Shown one piece after another: positions 8,109-16,207 of a stretch of DNA of 64,000 nt. Under the pieces are notes generated by a model, which worked only from the letters and a program-made list of their open reading frames with translations, was not told the origin of the DNA and searched no databases. The DNA comes from Lachnospiraceae bacterium (GTDB lineage: Bacteria > Bacillota > Clostridia > Lachnospirales > Lachnospiraceae), in assembly GCA_028693165.1 (NCBI GenBank), contig JAQUVX010000012.1:40355-104354 (forward strand), in the 5' to 3' direction. Position 1 is the stretch's first letter. Every line of letters starts with the position of its first letter. Position numbers and translations under genes: made by a program.

Positions 8109-8940
8109 TGTAAATCAGACAGAACCTGGGAAATTGACGAAAAGCGATATACGAAACGTGTACATCCGCAATCTGTTTACCATACAGTTTGGATGGAATT
8201 ACGAGAAGATGCAGGGTCTTGGATACGCATATGTGATCATGCCGGTGCTGAAAAGACTGTATGCGCATGATCCGGAAAAGATGAAACGCGCATTGAAGAT
8301 GCAGCTTGGATATTTCAATACGACACCGGCCATGTCACATCTGATCGTGGGTGCGGATATGGCTTTGGAGGAGGAGCTTGGCATTGAGGCAGAGGAAGCG
8401 ATTACCGGCTTAAAGACCGGCTTGATGGGGCCGTTTGCCGGAGTGGGTGACACCCTGTTTATCGCAATCTACCGCGCGGTGGTATTTTCAATCGCGGCGT
8501 ACATCGCACTGCAGGGCAACCCGATCGGACTGATTGTGCCGCCGCTGGCCTGTGTGGCTGTGCTGTGGCTGCGCTACAAGTTCACCACCATCGGCTATCA
8601 GTCCGGGCGAAAGCTGGCAACCGGTTTTGCGGATACGATCGCTCCGATTACGGAAGCGGCCAGTATTCTGGGACTTACCGTGGTTGGCGCGCTGATTCCT
8701 TCGGTTATCAAATACCGCACGGATTTGCAGTTCAGCATGGGAGAGGTTACCTTTTTGGTGCAGGATATGCTGGATAAGATCCTGCCGTGCCTGCTGCCGC
8801 TTGGCATCGTGATGTTCTCCTACTGGCTGTTGGGAAAGAAAAAGGTGGATTCTACCAAGCTGATTTTCATCCTGATTGCACTTGGAATGGTACTTGGAAA
8901 TCTACAGAATATGCTGACCTTCGTGGCGGGAATGTTCTAA
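8101..8940 (+). CDS. mannose-family PTS permease subunit IID
   Basis: A 279-residue IID subunit, the second membrane component of mannose-family PTS permeases. The N-terminus (LTKSDIRNVYIRNLFTIQFGWNYE) and the GLMGPFAGVGDT motif are hallmarks of the family; C-terminal membrane helices end in GMVLGNLQNMLTF. I take ATG 8101 rather than TTG 8098 because GAGGAGGTAG sits at good spacing. It overlaps the IIC stop, implying coupled translation and equal subunit supply. Confidence 0.93.
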   Translation: MANVNQTEPGKLTKSDIRNVYIRNLFTIQFGWNYEKMQGLGYAYVIMPVLKRLYAHDPEKMKRALKMQLGYFNTTPAMSHLIVGADMALEEELGIEAEEAITGLKTGLMGPFAGVGDTLFIAIYRAVVFSIAAYIALQGNPIGLIVPPLACVAVLWLRYKFTTIGYQSGRKLATGFADTIAPITEAASILGLTVVGALIPSVIKYRTDLQFSMGEVTFLVQDMLDKILPCLLPLGIVMFSYWLLGKKKVDSTKLIFILIALGMVLGNLQNMLTFVAGMF

Positions 8941-8979
8941 AAGACTCTGAAACAGATGCATATGGAAGGAACGTATGGT

Positions 8980-9417
8980 ATGATTGGAATGATAGTAACG
9001 GGACATGGAAGTTTTGCAACCGGGCTGACCAGCGGCTTAAAGCTGCTGGCCGGGGAACCCGCGTTTTATGAGGCCGTGGATTTTGAGCCGGAGGATTCCA
9101 TCGACTGTCTGACCGGGAAACTGACGGGCGCAGTCAATCGGCTGGCGGACTGTGAGGCGGTCGTCGTCTTTGCGGATCTGACCGGAGGATCGCCGTTTAA
9201 TGTGGCGTCGCGGATCAAGCTTGCGGGCACAGACAGACCCCTTGAGGTGGCGGGAGGCGCGAATCTCCCGGTGGTGTTGCAGGCATATCTTTCCAGAGAA
9301 GCGGTTCAGGATGTAGTGGAGCTGACGGAGAGTGCGCTGGAGGCAGGACGGGCCCAGTTGGTGCGGTTTGACCCGGCAGCCGAGGACGACGAGGACGACT
9401 GTGAGTGTGAGGAATAG
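8980..9417 (+). CDS. mannose-family PTS phosphocarrier subunit IIA
   Basis: A roughly 145-residue cytoplasmic IIA protein that takes phosphate from HPr on a histidine and passes it to IIB. Starting at ATG 8980 gives MIGMIVTGHGSFATG, the usual family N-terminus with the phospho-acceptor His at residue 9. An upstream in-frame ATG at 8956 would add 8 residues without family support, and GGAAGGA sits between the two. DLTGGSPFN is also a family motif. The C-terminal tail is strikingly acidic (EDDEDDCECEE). IIA and IIB are separate proteins here rather than fused as in ManX. Confidence 0.9.
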   Translation: MIGMIVTGHGSFATGLTSGLKLLAGEPAFYEAVDFEPEDSIDCLTGKLTGAVNRLADCEAVVVFADLTGGSPFNVASRIKLAGTDRPLEVAGGANLPVVLQAYLSREAVQDVVELTESALEAGRAQLVRFDPAAEDDEDDCECEE

Positions 9418-9464
9418 GGTAATTTGCAGCAGCGGAGAATGAGATTAGGAAAGAGGTGCGGATT

Positions 9465-9938
9465 ATGGCAATCGTACATGCGAGAGTAGATGAGAGGTTA
9501 ATCCACGGACAGGTGGCGATGGTTTGGACCAACACGGTAGGGGCATCCCGTATCGTTGTGGTCAATGATGAGGCAGTAAAAAGTGAGATGATCATTGCCG
9601 GACTGAAGATGGCAAAACCGGCCGGCGTAAAGCTGTCCATCCTTTCGGTAAAGCGGGCGGGAGAAAAGTTTGCGGCCGATGAATACAAGGACGACAAGGT
9701 ATTTTTGATCACCAAAAATATTGACGATATGACGGCTCTGATCCGCGCCGGTGTTCCGATCACGGCATTCAACGTGGGCAACGTGGCGAAGCGGGAAGGA
9801 AGCCGCCCCATAAAGAAGTCGGTAAATCTGACGGAGCAGGATATTGCGCAGATTACCGAGCTGGTGGAGAACGGGATTCGCGTGACGGCGCAGATGCTGC
9901 CCAACGAATCGGACCAGTCTGTTTTAACCATGCTTTAA
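9465..9938 (+). CDS. mannose-family PTS subunit IIB
   Basis: A 157-residue cytoplasmic IIB subunit that phosphorylates the incoming sugar. The family N-terminus is intact: HARVDERLIHGQV with the active-site His at residue 14, followed by VAMVWTNTVGASRIVVVND. ATG 9465 is preferred over GTG 9456 because AGGAAAGAGGTG is then at normal spacing. It completes a IIC-IID-IIA-IIB set, so the transporter should be functional. Confidence 0.93.
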   Translation: MAIVHARVDERLIHGQVAMVWTNTVGASRIVVVNDEAVKSEMIIAGLKMAKPAGVKLSILSVKRAGEKFAADEYKDDKVFLITKNIDDMTALIRAGVPITAFNVGNVAKREGSRPIKKSVNLTEQDIAQITELVENGIRVTAQMLPNESDQSVLTML

Positions 9939-9962
9939 GGAACCGGGAGGAGAGAGGAACGT

Positions 9963-10817
9963 ATGGAATCCGTGAAATTGAAAATCAGAGAACGCTATGA
10001 TCGGATGAGCCGGACAGAGAAACAGATCTCGGATTATGTGTTGTCGGGACTGAAAAACTGTCTGGGAATGACGGCGATGGACATCGCCGCGCAAAGTGGA
10101 GTATCCTCTGCCTCGGTGATTCGTTATGTCCAAAGACTTGGTTTTGACGGGCTGGAGGGATTCAAGCTGGCCCTTGCCGCGGAAGGCGGACAGGAGACAG
10201 AAGAGGATCTGGTGGATCCGATTATCTCGAAAGAGGACAATCTGGACACCATGTGTCACAAGCTGGAGGTATTGTTTGGAGCGTCCTTGCAGGACTTCTT
10301 TTATCAGCTCGACAAGGAGGCACTTGAACAGGCTATTCAGAAGATCAAGGGCGCGCGGCAGATCTACCTTATGGGAATCGGCGCATCTATGATGCCGGCG
10401 TATGATCTGTTCCATAAATTGCGCCGCGCGGGATTTTCTGCGAATTTCTATCAGGATCTCAACATGATGGTGGAGTTTTTCAATTACATCGATGAGCGGG
10501 ATGTGATCATCGCGTTTTCTTACAGCGGGCAGTCCCAGGAGCTTTTGTATGCCTGTAACATAGCGAAGCAGCAGAAGGCGGAAGTGGTGGCGGTCACGCG
10601 CAGACGGGATTCCGCGCTGCAGGATCTGGCTGATATCTGCCTGTTTGTGCCGGATCGGGAGGCAGTGATGCGAATTGGTGCATTTACGTCTCTGCATACC
10701 TCCCTGATGATGGGAGACCTGTTGTATATGGGGGCAATTCAGGAAAATCTCGAACAGATCGAGGCGGAGCTGATCAAGACCAGGAAGCTGGTATCAGGGC
10801 TGAAAACAAAGAAATAG
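9963..10817 (+). CDS. RpiR/MurR-family transcriptional regulator (HTH plus SIS domain)
   Basis: A 284-residue regulator. Residues 1-75 form the RpiR-type helix-turn-helix (SRTEKQISDYVL, then MDIAAQSGVSSASVIRYVQRLGF). Residues of about 120-250 form a SIS domain that binds phosphosugars (IYLMGIGASMMPAYD, VIIAFSYSGQSQELL). Members of this family next to murQ sense N-acetylmuramate 6-phosphate or related sugar phosphates. Its position between the PTS and murQ suggests that it controls the operon through the palindrome at 7171. Start ATG 9963 follows GGGAGGAGAGAGG. Confidence 0.92.
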   Translation: MESVKLKIRERYDRMSRTEKQISDYVLSGLKNCLGMTAMDIAAQSGVSSASVIRYVQRLGFDGLEGFKLALAAEGGQETEEDLVDPIISKEDNLDTMCHKLEVLFGASLQDFFYQLDKEALEQAIQKIKGARQIYLMGIGASMMPAYDLFHKLRRAGFSANFYQDLNMMVEFFNYIDERDVIIAFSYSGQSQELLYACNIAKQQKAEVVAVTRRRDSALQDLADICLFVPDREAVMRIGAFTSLHTSLMMGDLLYMGAIQENLEQIEAELIKTRKLVSGLKTKK

Positions 10818-10833
10818 TGGAGAGGAGTTTGTG

Positions 10834-11739
10834 ATGGTAAATATAGATGGGCTGACCACGGAGACGGTCAATGAAGCGACAAGACGGATCGATGAAGAGG
10901 ATGCTCTTGGAATCGTGACCTTGATCAATCAGGAAGACAAAAAGGTCGCGGAGGCGGTCGAGAAGGAATTGCCCCGGATCGCGAAGGCGGTGGATGCCAT
11001 CGCAGCGCGCTTTGAGGCGGGCGGAAGGATCATTTACTGTGGAGCAGGTTCCTCCGGGCGAATCGGAGCATTGGATGCGGCGGAGCTGACACCGACCTAC
11101 GGTGTGCCGATGGAGCGGGCGTTTGGTATCCTGGCAGGCGGCCAGAGTGCCATGTTCGTCGCATCGGAGGGGGCGGAGGACTCCAAAGAGCTGGCTGTGC
11201 AGGATTTGAAAGCGGTGGATTTAAAGCCGGAGGATTGTGTCATCAGCCTTGCGGCAAGCGGGCGGACACCCTACGCGATCTCTGCGGTGGAATACGGAAA
11301 ACAGGTGGGGGCACTGACGATCGCGGTCACCTGCAACGGTGCCAGCGAGATGGCCGGACTTGCGGATATCTCGATTGCGCCGGTGGTCGGAGCGGAAGCG
11401 ATCAGCGGCTCGACCAGAATGAAGGCTGGAACGGCACAGAAGATGGTGCTCAACATGCTTTCTACCGGAGTGATGGTTCGGCTGGGCAAGGTGTATCAGA
11501 ATTATATGGTGCATATGCAGCCAACCAATGAGAAGCTGGTGGTGCGCGCGATCCATATGATTTCGGCGATCACGGGGGCGGATTCGGAGAAAGCCCAGGC
11601 GGTACTGGAGCAGGCGGACAGGCAGGTTGCCGTGGCGGTTGTGATGCTGGAGGCAGACTGCGGGAAGGCTGAGGCGGTCAAGGCGCTGGAGGAAGCCTCC
11701 GGGCGTGTGCGAAAGGCGATTGCAATCGCAGAGAAATAA
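10834..11739 (+). CDS. murQ: N-acetylmuramic acid 6-phosphate etherase
   Basis: This enzyme cleaves the lactyl ether of MurNAc 6-phosphate to give GlcNAc 6-phosphate and D-lactate, linking muramate recycling to amino-sugar catabolism. The 301 residues match the family length and contain its SIS-fold motifs: GAGSSGRIGALDAAELTPTYG, the catalytic-region SEGAEDS and the GSTRMKAGTAQKMVLNMLST signature. ATG 10834 with GGAGAGGAG upstream is preferred to GTG 10831. Placement after a PTS and RpiR regulator indicates that the incoming PTS sugar phosphate is its substrate or is converted to it. Confidence 0.95.
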   Translation: MVNIDGLTTETVNEATRRIDEEDALGIVTLINQEDKKVAEAVEKELPRIAKAVDAIAARFEAGGRIIYCGAGSSGRIGALDAAELTPTYGVPMERAFGILAGGQSAMFVASEGAEDSKELAVQDLKAVDLKPEDCVISLAASGRTPYAISAVEYGKQVGALTIAVTCNGASEMAGLADISIAPVVGAEAISGSTRMKAGTAQKMVLNMLSTGVMVRLGKVYQNYMVHMQPTNEKLVVRAIHMISAITGADSEKAQAVLEQADRQVAVAVVMLEADCGKAEAVKALEEASGRVRKAIAIAEK

Positions 11740-11745
11740 TTGCGG

Positions 11746-11787
11746 GGGAAAGCGGTTGCGGGAAAGCAGTTGTGGGAAAGCAGTTGT
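11746..11787 (+). repeat. 14-bp tandem repeat, three units
   Basis: GGGAAAGCGGTTGC followed by two identical GGGAAAGCAGTTGT units fills the gap between murQ and the hydrolase gene, ending 3 bases before its ribosome binding site. It could alter translation or simply be slippage. An upstream in-frame start would translate it, but the strong AGGAGG lies after it. Confidence 0.75.
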
Positions 11788-11805
11788 GGCAGGAGGCGGA
11801 GACAT

Positions 11806-12801
11806 ATGGCGGACTGGGAGAAAGAGGATTCGATTCAGAAGCTTGTGGAGAAGATGGTCGCCGATGGCGTAGTCTGCGGCGCAAGTCTGGGACGGATCGA
11901 GGGCAAGAAAGAACGGTGCTGCTGCTATGGAGAGCAGGGCGTGGTAAGTCCGTACGCCGGGCGTCCGGTGAGACCCGATCTCCACTACGATCTGGCGTCA
12001 CTCAGCAAGGTCGTCGGTACCACGACCAGGATCTTGCAGCTGATTGATCAGAATCGGCTGGGATTTGATACCCGGATTGCAGATCTCCTTCCCTGCTTCC
12101 ATTATTCGGAGATTCAGGTGGAACATCTGCTGCTTCATGACAGCGGACTTCCGGCGGAGATTCGGGATAAGGAAGGCTGGAACCGGGAACACATCCTGGA
12201 TGATCTTTATGCGACGGCCCCGGAGTGTGAGCCGGGGAAGAAACGGATCTATTCGGATGTGGGATTCATTTTGCTTGGAAAGGTGGTTGAGACGCTGGAT
12301 CACATGACCCTGGAAGAAAGCTACAGGCGGTACGTGTTTGAACCGCTGGGGATGCAGGACACTTCGTTTCTGTCGGGGGAGGACAAGCTGCGCTATGTGC
12401 CGACGGAATGCACGAAGGAGCGCGGCTGCATCTGCGGAACCGTCCATGACAGGAAAGCATTTCTTTTGGGGCCCTGCGGAAGTGCAGGGCTGTTCTCAAC
12501 ATTGGGGGATGTCCTGCGGTTTGTGCGGGCTTACCTGGAACGGGATGCGCGCCTGTTTGGAGCGGCCATGTTTGAGCAGCTGCTTGCGCAGGAAACGTTT
12601 GGACGAACCTATGGCTGGAGCCGGGAGTATGGCCCCGGGACACTTTATCATACCGGATTTACGGGAACCTCGATCCTGATGGATCTGGAGCATGAGAGAG
12701 GACTGGTGCTGCTGACCAACCGGATTCATCCGAGTCGGGAAAATGACAGGTTCCTGCAACGGAGGAACGATTTGAATCAGGAATATCTGAAGCTTGTTTG
12801 A
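11806..12801 (+). CDS. beta-lactamase-fold serine hydrolase, possible AmiE-like muropeptide amidase
   Basis: A 331-residue serine hydrolase of the beta-lactamase/class C-like superfamily. The three catalytic motifs are visible: S65-L-S-K68, Y149-S-D151 and H282-T-G284. In Bacillus subtilis a related gene (amiE/ybbE) in the murQRP cluster encodes an N-acetylmuramyl-L-alanine amidase, so here removal of the peptide from muropeptides is a reasonable inference. Unlike AmiE it has no signal peptide when started at ATG 11806 (AGGAGG at 11791), so it should act in the cytoplasm. An esterase or other hydrolase role remains possible. It is the last gene of the PTS operon. Confidence 0.88.
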   Translation: MADWEKEDSIQKLVEKMVADGVVCGASLGRIEGKKERCCCYGEQGVVSPYAGRPVRPDLHYDLASLSKVVGTTTRILQLIDQNRLGFDTRIADLLPCFHYSEIQVEHLLLHDSGLPAEIRDKEGWNREHILDDLYATAPECEPGKKRIYSDVGFILLGKVVETLDHMTLEESYRRYVFEPLGMQDTSFLSGEDKLRYVPTECTKERGCICGTVHDRKAFLLGPCGSAGLFSTLGDVLRFVRAYLERDARLFGAAMFEQLLAQETFGRTYGWSREYGPGTLYHTGFTGTSILMDLEHERGLVLLTNRIHPSRENDRFLQRRNDLNQEYLKLV

Positions 12802-12805
12802 GAGG

Positions 12806-12833
12806 CTGCCATGCGATTGTGTGGCAGTTTTTT
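12806..12833 (+). terminator. terminator of the PTS/murQ operon
   Basis: Stem CTGCCA (12806-12811) with TGGCAG (12822-12827), followed at once by six T residues and a longer T-rich run. It lies 5 bases after the hydrolase stop. Confidence 0.8.
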
Positions 12834-12845
12834 CTTTCTTTTTTT

Positions 12846-12938
12846 GAAAAGCCATTCTTTTTTACACTGGTTTAGATTATAATAAGTATATTGACTGGTA
12901 TCAGTTGATTGCGAGAGGACGGAGAAAAAGGAATACAG
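12846..12938 (+). promoter_or_regulatory. duplicated promoter block A, copy 1 (upstream of HTH/HipA-like pair)
   Basis: About 90 bases that reappear, with roughly four in five bases alike, at 30156-30242 in front of the AAA-ATPase gene. Both copies start (A)AAAGCCATTCTTTTTT and contain TATAAT (here 12878-12883) with TTCTTT 17 bases upstream as a weak -35. Both continue through CTGG(T/C)ATCAG(T/A)TGATTG to GGACGGAG. The A/T tract before -35 may act as an UP element. The genes downstream of the two copies are unrelated. Confidence 0.7.
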
Positions 12939-12957
12939 TAGAGCGGAAAGCATTAGA

Positions 12958-13425
12958 ATGGTGATCAAAATGACAATCAATGAATTATTAAAAGAAAAGG
13001 GAATGTCCAGATACAGTCTGTCAAAGGCAAGCGGTATCCCATGGGCAACACTCTCAGATATTTGTTCCGGAAAGACAAGCTTGAAGCGGTGTAACGCGCA
13101 AACAATTCAAAAGCTGTCAGATGCCTTTGATATGACGATTGAGGGAGTTTTGAATTTGACGGCAGAACCATCTGAAAGTCAGACAAATGGCAAACCGCAG
13201 GATCGCTCCTATTTGGAGGCCAATCTTACTGGGCAGCTGCAAAAAGCAATCGATGACTATGTACAGGGGGAAAAAGACCAGGTTTCCTACATGGACTGCC
13301 TGTGGGGAGAGCTGTATGGTTCTATCAATGCCGATTTTTGGGCCGGTGTGATATCGGAAGAACAGGCAAACTATCTGAGAACAAAATACCTCTATGGAGA
13401 AGAACAGGGGGAAGAAAATGATTGA
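12958..13425 (+). CDS. XRE-family HTH protein, putative antitoxin/regulator of the HipA-like kinase
   Basis: A 155-residue protein with an N-terminal Cro/CI-type helix-turn-helix (LLKEKGMSRYSLSKASGIPWATLSDICSGK, about residues 8-38), a linker, and a C-terminal part rich in acidic and aromatic residues (MDCLWGELYGSINADFW) that I do not recognise as a named domain. It overlaps the start of the next gene, a HipA-like kinase, by 8 bases. HTH-HipA pairs often form toxin-antitoxin or kinase-regulator units in which the HTH protein binds DNA and its partner. ATG 12958 has only a weak ribosome binding site. Confidence 0.88.
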   Translation: MVIKMTINELLKEKGMSRYSLSKASGIPWATLSDICSGKTSLKRCNAQTIQKLSDAFDMTIEGVLNLTAEPSESQTNGKPQDRSYLEANLTGQLQKAIDDYVQGEKDQVSYMDCLWGELYGSINADFWAGVISEEQANYLRTKYLYGEEQGEEND

Positions 13426-14329
13426 TTTTACAAAATGTCCTGTGAATAAGTTTAAGGGCTACGGTGGTGCTAACGGCAATAAAATCAATATTGAATATAA
13501 CGGGACAAGTTATATGTTGAAGTTTCCCCCGGTACCTTCTAAAAACAAAGTGATGAGCTACACCAATAGCTGCATCAGCGAATATCTTGCCTGCCATATC
13601 TTTGAAAGTCTTGGATTTGCAGTGCAGGAAACGATCCTTGGCACTTATACCGACAAGCGTGGTAAAGAAAAAGTTGTGGTTGCCTGTAAGGATTTTACTG
13701 CTGACGGTAAGAAGCTTATGGAGTTCGCCCACCTCAAAAACACTTGTGTAGACAGCGAGCAAAATGGTTATGGCACGGAGCTGTCCTCCATTATGAAAGC
13801 GATAGACGAGCAATCGCTCGTGGAACCCCAAAAGCTCAAGGACTTCTTTTGGGATATGTTTGTGGCAGATGCCTTCCTTGGTAACTTCGACAGACACAAT
13901 GGTAACTGGGGAATTCTGATTGATGAACAAAACAGGTGTGCACACATTGCTCCTGTTTATGACTGTGGTTCTTGTCTCTATCCTCAACTGGATGAAGCTC
14001 AAATGCAGAAGGTGCTGGCTGATGACAGGGAAATAAACCAGCGTATTTATGTGTTCCCTACTTCGGCAATCATGGAGAATGGTAAAAAGATATCTTATTT
14101 CGATACCATTGCCTCGCTTAAAAATGAGGACTGCAACAAAGCTTTAAAGAGAATTGCAGAACGCATTGATCTGGATAAAATCAACTGCTTGATTGAAGAA
14201 ACACCTGCCATTAGAGCAGTGCAAAAGGATTTCTATAAAGTCATGATTGCCGAGAGAAAAGCAAAAATTCTTGACTACAGCATGGAGCTGCTCAATGGCG
14301 TCTGGGACGGCAAAGAAAAGACAGAATAA
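13418..14329 (+). CDS. HipA-like serine/threonine kinase-fold protein
   Basis: A 303-residue protein with HipA C-domain features: a nucleotide-binding Lys region (SYMLKFPP), the catalytic loop D158-R-H-N-G-N163 and the metal-binding D182-C-G. HipA toxins phosphorylate translation factors; the shorter single-gene CtkA-like forms also act as kinases. This one is close to the short form and lacks the separate N-terminal domain of E. coli HipA. ATG 13418 follows CAGGGGGAAGAAA and overlaps the HTH gene, so the two are co-translated. A toxin-antitoxin role is inferred from pairing, and the target is unknown. Confidence 0.85.
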   Translation: MIDFTKCPVNKFKGYGGANGNKINIEYNGTSYMLKFPPVPSKNKVMSYTNSCISEYLACHIFESLGFAVQETILGTYTDKRGKEKVVVACKDFTADGKKLMEFAHLKNTCVDSEQNGYGTELSSIMKAIDEQSLVEPQKLKDFFWDMFVADAFLGNFDRHNGNWGILIDEQNRCAHIAPVYDCGSCLYPQLDEAQMQKVLADDREINQRIYVFPTSAIMENGKKISYFDTIASLKNEDCNKALKRIAERIDLDKINCLIEETPAIRAVQKDFYKVMIAERKAKILDYSMELLNGVWDGKEKTE

Positions 14330-14336
14330 CAGATGA

Positions 14337-14376
14337 TGAGCCCATCAGGGAGAGACGAATCTTCCTGATGGGCTCA
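14337..14376. terminator. bidirectional terminator hairpin B, copy 1
   Basis: Perfect 13-bp inverted repeat TGAGCCCATCAGG (14337-14349) and CCTGATGGGCTCA (14364-14376) between two convergent genes. A close relative of this hairpin sits at 32461-32493. T-rich flanks are short. Confidence 0.8.
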
Positions 14377-14398
14377 TAGTTCATTTACAGGTGCTTTT

Positions 14399-16207
14399 TC
14401 ACACTCTCACATACACCGAAGACAGAAACACCAGCCCATCGCTCTCAAATCGGGCGTCGCCCTGTCCTTTTCGGGCCACGGCCTGAATCGAGGAGAGGCC
14501 GATTCCAAAATCCTCCCGCTTCCGGGAACGGAATTTGCCCTGCTCCTCGGTGACCTTCCCGTCAAAGCTGTTATCCATGGTGATGGTGAGCATGTCGTAT
14601 TGCAGGCTGCTGTTTAAGCGGATAAACTTGTGCCCCTCGGTCATGCGGGTGCAGGCCTCCACCGCATTTTCCAGCAGGTTTCCGAAGATGACACAAAGGC
14701 TGCTGTCGGTCATCTGTTCATTGTGCTCGGGGACGGTGAGGTTTATGGTGCAGTCAATTCCATTTTTTTCACATATAGAGGCGTAGCGGGAAACGATGGC
14801 ATTGACCGCAGGATTTTCGCAGTAGCTCTTTGGCGAGGACGGTACCTGCTCGATCAGGGAGCTGATGTAATCGTTTAATTTCTCGTTGTCGTGGTCGGCA
14901 AGTTCCTTCACTACGGTGAGCTGGTGGCGCAGATCATGGCGCTGCTGTCTCAGTTTTTCTGCATTTTCCACCATCAAAAGGCTGTGTTTTTTCTGTTCCT
15001 CGATCTGCATTTCCATGAGATTTACCTCAAAGGCAAGCTCCCGCTGCTGGTGCTCCAGCTTAATCACATCCCGGATATAGAGGCCGCCCGCAATCCCTGT
15101 AAACACGATGAAAAACAGGATTCCCATCTGGAACAGGGAGGCGAACATATAGGTGAATGCAAACTGATAATTAAAGACCTCAAGCAGTGAGGAAAGTGTC
15201 AATATCCCGATGGGAAGCACAAACCGCATCGCCCCGATTTCCTTATGGACGATACATTCATAAACCGTAAAGCCCGTCAGGATACAAAGCGTCAGCGGCA
15301 CCAGAATATGAAACAGATACATACTCTTTGAGAGCGGAACAAGCCCCAGTAATTGCAGCAGCAGTGCCCCGCTCGAAGCGATGGTCATGAAAATGGCAAG
15401 CCATTGGAGCAGCTTCTCGTGTGTAAAATGAATGGCTGTCATTGCAAAATAGAGCAGTGGGATCGCAAAGGTAAACAGGCCCATAAACGCCAGCAGATAC
15501 AGCAGGGTAGGGTTCTTAAACAAAACCCCGGAAAAGTTGCATTCGCCAAACGCCCACGCCCCGGTGGTAAGGGAGAACAGGCCCAGCCAGAAGAACAGGA
15601 TGCCCTTCTTTTCAAAAAGCAGCACAAAAAACGAGGTTAAGAGAAGAAGGATTCCAATAATCAACTGCATGGAGGAAAAGATAAAGGGCATTCCAAGCGT
15701 TTTGGTCCGGTTCCCGAACACGGATTTGATATCACCCAGGATCGGTGCGTGCACCGTCAGCACATCACGGGCTATGGGAGAGAGGAATTCCATCCGCAGC
15801 GTGACTTCTCCGCTGTGATTTCCAAGTGGAATCATATAGACCTCGGTGGCCGGGTCCACCATAAAAGAAGGGTAACTGTCCCAAACACCAAATTCGTGAA
15901 TCAGCGTATCATCCACATAGATTTTTGCCGACGAATAGACACTCTTCATGTAGATCACATCATGGGGCCTGGCGGTAATCCGGGCACGGATGGTAACCGG
16001 GGTGCGCGGTGCCAGATGCTTGAAGCTGTAGGGCAGCGTAATCGGTTTTTCTTCGCCGTTGATGCTTGCGGTTACATCAGTAATCGTGGTGACGCGGTCC
16101 AGCTTTGTGCTCTTTATGACAAACCCTTTGGCACCAATCAGCAGCAGACCAACCATCAAAACAAGGATGACTTGCGTGATCAGGGCGAGGGAAATTCGCT
16201 TTTTCAT
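14399..16207 (-). CDS. GHKL-type sensor histidine kinase with 7TM sensor region
   Basis: A 602-residue membrane kinase. After one N-terminal helix comes an extracellular part of about 160 residues, then a run of seven or so hydrophobic helices (about 175-385) resembling 7TMR-DISM sensors, then a coiled region. The kinase core is of the AgrC/ComD-like GHKL type: H-box RHDLRHQ with the likely phospho-His at 424, N-box NLLENAVEAC and a C-terminal FGIGLSS G-box. It overlaps the LytTR response regulator gene by 4 bases (ATGA). The ligand is unknown, as extracellular sugar or peptide would fit the architecture. Confidence 0.92.
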   Translation of the reverse strand: MKKRISLALITQVILVLMVGLLLIGAKGFVIKSTKLDRVTTITDVTASINGEEKPITLPYSFKHLAPRTPVTIRARITARPHDVIYMKSVYSSAKIYVDDTLIHEFGVWDSYPSFMVDPATEVYMIPLGNHSGEVTLRMEFLSPIARDVLTVHAPILGDIKSVFGNRTKTLGMPFIFSSMQLIIGILLLLTSFFVLLFEKKGILFFWLGLFSLTTGAWAFGECNFSGVLFKNPTLLYLLAFMGLFTFAIPLLYFAMTAIHFTHEKLLQWLAIFMTIASSGALLLQLLGLVPLSKSMYLFHILVPLTLCILTGFTVYECIVHKEIGAMRFVLPIGILTLSSLLEVFNYQFAFTYMFASLFQMGILFFIVFTGIAGGLYIRDVIKLEHQQRELAFEVNLMEMQIEEQKKHSLLMVENAEKLRQQRHDLRHQLTVVKELADHDNEKLNDYISSLIEQVPSSPKSYCENPAVNAIVSRYASICEKNGIDCTINLTVPEHNEQMTDSSLCVIFGNLLENAVEACTRMTEGHKFIRLNSSLQYDMLTITMDNSFDGKVTEEQGKFRSRKREDFGIGLSSIQAVARKGQGDARFESDGLVFLSSVYVRV

